Origin: an uncultured bacterium
GTDB lineage: Bacteria > Cyanobacteriota > Vampirovibrionia > Gastranaerophilales > Gastranaerophilaceae
Direction: 5' to 3'
Length of the DNA: 34,047 nucleotides
Assembly (NCBI GenBank): GCA_902766975.1
Contig: CACXFH010000039.1
Span: 1-34,047, forward strand
The position numbers and the translations under genes were made by a program. The stretch's first letter is position 1. Each line of letters starts with the position of its first letter. The notes under the pieces were generated by a model, which was not told where the DNA came from, did no database searches, and saw only the letters and a program-made list of their open reading frames with translations. Shown here piece after piece: positions 32,245 through 34,047 of the stretch.

Positions 32245-33819
32245 CTATTTCTTGGATTTATCCGCCAATTCCGAATCGACTCTCAAAAATACAGGAAAAA
32301 TTTCTTCTTTTGTAATAAGTTTTCCTGTTTTTATATTTGATACTGTAATATCATCGTATTTTATTGTGATATCATACGATAATTGTTTTGCCATATCAGC
32401 TGCGATATTCGGGCAATACGGATAAATTAAAGAAGATATTACGCACATAATTTCCAATACTGTTGCCAAAACTTGACCGCATTCGCTCATTTTTTCTTCT
32501 TTTGCCAAAGTCCATGGAGCATTATCGGTTACATATTTATTTGTCGCATCAACTAAAGCTATAATCTCTTGAGCAGCTTCCTGAATTTCAAAATGATTAA
32601 AATGATTTTCTACAATTTTAACTGTTCCAAGTGCGGTTTTTAACAAACTTTCAGCCTCTTTTGAACGATTTTCGATAAATTCGGGTTTTATTTCCCCATC
32701 AAAATATTTGACAAGCATTGATAAACTTCTGTTTAATAAATTGCCCATGCTGTTTGCCAAATGAGCGTTCACTTTTTCTTTGAAGTCCTGATCGGAATAA
32801 TTGCCGTCACGCCCGCAAGGAGCGGATGTAGCCATATAATATCTAAAAGCATCGGGATACTTTAATTCAAAATTTTCTAAAACAGATGTCGGTGAAACAA
32901 CATTGCCTAATGACTTAGACATTTTTGTTTCATCAATTGTAATCCAGCCGTGAGCAAAAATATGCTTAGGCAGCGGTAAATCCAATGCCAGCAAAATCGC
33001 AGGCCAGTAAATTGCATGGAATTTTAATATATCTTTCCCTATTACATGAACATCAACAGGCCACAATTTATTAAACTGCTCAGATGAACCGTCAGGATTA
33101 TACCCTATAGCCGTAATATAATTTGATAACGCATCTATCCACACATAAATCGATTGTTCAGGGTCATCTAATATATCAATTCCCCATCCGACATTTTCTT
33201 TTGAACGGGATACTGAAATATCCTGAATATCTTCAAGCTGATTTAAAACTTCATTTGCTCTGAACGACGGAACGATAAAATCGGGATGTTCCTTGATGTG
33301 CTTGATAATCGCATCTTTATAATCGGTTAATTTGAAGAAATAATTTTCTTCTTTTACTATATCCGGTTTCTTTTGATGATCAGGACAAAGACCGTCTTCT
33401 GTTAAGTCTTTCGGATTTAAAAAGCACTCACAACCCTGACAATACCACCCTTCATATTCATGCTTATATATTGCACCTTTATCTTTTAATTTTTGAAATA
33501 TTTTTTGAACGACTTTTTCATGATCTTCATCTGTCGTTCTAATAAATCTGTTATATTTAACATCCAATTTTGACCATGCATCTTTAAATTTTTGAGCATT
33601 TATATCGCAAAGTTCTTTTGGGGTGATTCCTTGTGATGCTGCAGTTTTTTGAATTTTTATACCATGTTCATCCGTTCCGGTTAAGAAAAACATATTATCC
33701 GTTCTCAAAGAATAATGACGAGCGATGATGTCTGTTAAAATTTTTTCATAAGCATGTCCGATATGCGGCGCGCCGTTTACATAGTCTATTGCGGTAGTTA
33801 AATAATATTTATCAAGCAT
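32245..33819 (-). CDS. metG: Methionyl-tRNA synthetase
   Basis: Class I aminoacyl-tRNA synthetase charging tRNA-Met. HIGH is present as APHIGHAYE (His19-His22) and KMSKS as ETKMSKSLGN. The zinc-knuckle region has WYCQGCECFLNPKDLTEDG followed by CPDHQK. The anticodon-binding domain starts NSMGNLLNRSLSMLVKYFDG. At 524 aa it lacks the C-terminal EMAP/Trbp111-like tRNA-binding extension found in many MetG. The ATG follows GAGAGG, and a TG-extended TAGTAT box lies at 33845-33853. No T-box leader fits the short upstream region. Confidence 0.97.
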   Translation of the reverse strand: MLDKYYLTTAIDYVNGAPHIGHAYEKILTDIIARHYSLRTDNMFFLTGTDEHGIKIQKTAASQGITPKELCDINAQKFKDAWSKLDVKYNRFIRTTDEDHEKVVQKIFQKLKDKGAIYKHEYEGWYCQGCECFLNPKDLTEDGLCPDHQKKPDIVKEENYFFKLTDYKDAIIKHIKEHPDFIVPSFRANEVLNQLEDIQDISVSRSKENVGWGIDILDDPEQSIYVWIDALSNYITAIGYNPDGSSEQFNKLWPVDVHVIGKDILKFHAIYWPAILLALDLPLPKHIFAHGWITIDETKMSKSLGNVVSPTSVLENFELKYPDAFRYYMATSAPCGRDGNYSDQDFKEKVNAHLANSMGNLLNRSLSMLVKYFDGEIKPEFIENRSKEAESLLKTALGTVKIVENHFNHFEIQEAAQEIIALVDATNKYVTDNAPWTLAKEEKMSECGQVLATVLEIMCVISSLIYPYCPNIAADMAKQLSYDITIKYDDITVSNIKTGKLITKEEIFPVFLRVDSELADKSKK

Positions 33820-33844
33820 TATAATATCCTCTCTATATAAACAT

Positions 33845-33853
33845 ATACTAACA
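33845..33853 (-). promoter_or_regulatory. Extended -10 promoter for metG
   Basis: TGT TAGTAT on the minus strand about 25 nt before the metG ATG. The -35 region is weak. A leader of roughly 19 nt holds the Shine-Dalgarno site. Confidence 0.45.
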
Positions 33854-33926
33854 CAAACATAAAAATTTAAATTTGAGATATACGATTTTAGTATGATTTA
33901 ATCATTATTTTTTATTGTAAAGACTC

Positions 33927-33955
33927 TTTACATTTTAAAAAACTTGTACTATAAT
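33927..33955 (+). promoter_or_regulatory. Strong promoter for the secreted-protein gene
   Basis: TTTACA (33927-33932), 17-nt spacer, TATAAT (33950-33955): a near-perfect sigma-70 promoter. Predicted start is near 33962, leaving a leader of about 46 nt with GAGGAAG. Confidence 0.8.
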
Positions 33956-34007
33956 AATCTCGATGTTGGTTTACTAATAGTAGTAGAAAAGAAAGAGGAA
34001 GTAAAAA

Positions 34008-34047
34008 ATGAAAAAATTATTAGCAGGCTTATTAGTAGCAGGTATGC
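34008..34047 (+). CDS. Start of a secreted protein gene (truncated by window end)
   Basis: Only 13 codons are in the window: MKKLLAGLLVAGM, a typical start of a Sec signal peptide. AAGAGGAAG lies about 6-8 bases before the ATG and a near-consensus promoter upstream, so the gene is likely to be well expressed. The product cannot be named from this fragment; the frame is open to the window edge. Confidence 0.7.
   Translation, partial: MKKLLAGLLVAGM

Noticed and set aside
33820-33900. T-box or SAM-type leader for metG
   Set aside because: The upstream region is too short and the -10 box lies about 25 nt from the ATG, leaving no room for such a structure.
1-34047. CRISPR arrays, tRNA or rRNA genes, insertion sequences and prophage
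   Set aside because: I searched for direct repeats with unique spacers, cloverleaf-like segments, terminal repeats and transposase or phage motifs in the gaps and found none.

Overview
This is an AT-rich chromosomal window, densely packed with ordinary bacterial housekeeping genes on both strands. It uses the standard genetic code, with TAA, TAG and TGA all acting as stops. Cell-envelope genes dominate. MurE carries the DNPR motif of meso-diaminopimelate ligases, which suggests a Gram-negative-type peptidoglycan. A GatD-like lipid II amidase subunit, lineage-type small proteins, a protein starting MGLSSSQARLL and a prepilin-like protein with a pilin-type C-terminus remind me of Melainabacteria (Gastranaerophilales) gut relatives of cyanobacteria. 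That assignment rests on recall and was not tested. I see no tRNA, rRNA, CRISPR array, insertion sequence or prophage.

Layout. 30-4573 (+) is a likely operon: rny, ymdB-type phosphoesterase, PHP phosphoesterase, a prepilin-like protein and a LOG-family protein. tatD (-) and gatD (+) diverge at about 5412-5480. A minus block holds an ArsB/NhaD-type permease, a 60-aa protein, glmS and a small secreted protein (6232-10160). Plus-strand GH38 mannosidase, CorA and a uridine-kinase-like protein follow (10265-14344). der (-) diverges from an operon of an 85-aa unknown, yceD, rpmF, plsX and fabH (15814-19111). Next come a 54-aa protein, an NAD-type isocitrate/isopropylmalate dehydrogenase and the MGLSSSQARLL protein (all -), then a 58-aa protein (+) ending at a clear terminator. 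dapB with a pentapeptide-repeat gene, and a signalling operon (HD-GYP, TPR, NarL-type regulator), run on the minus strand to 27539. ftsI, murE, a compact nagA and a frameshifted small gene run on plus. metG (-) and the start of a secreted-protein gene with a textbook promoter close the window.

Functionally, glmS, nagA, dapB, murE, ftsI and gatD all serve amino-sugar and peptidoglycan metabolism. yceD-rpmF-plsX-fabH couples a ribosomal protein to fatty-acid and phospholipid synthesis. rny, yceD, der and metG serve RNA turnover and translation. The HD-GYP/TPR/response-regulator cluster is a signalling module with no kinase in the window.

The most unusual signals are: (1) a repeated promoter geometry in which a -10 hexamer, usually TG-extended, ends exactly 6 nt before the ATG in five genes, implying leaderless mRNAs; (2) two mutually exclusive hairpins between rpmF and plsX; (3) a small gene broken by a -1 frameshift at an A-run right after a good Shine-Dalgarno site; (4) degenerate octamer repeats in two spacers of the rny operon; (5) several lineage-type microproteins. 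I found no single clearly new system, and the leaderless architecture is the best candidate for something worth testing.
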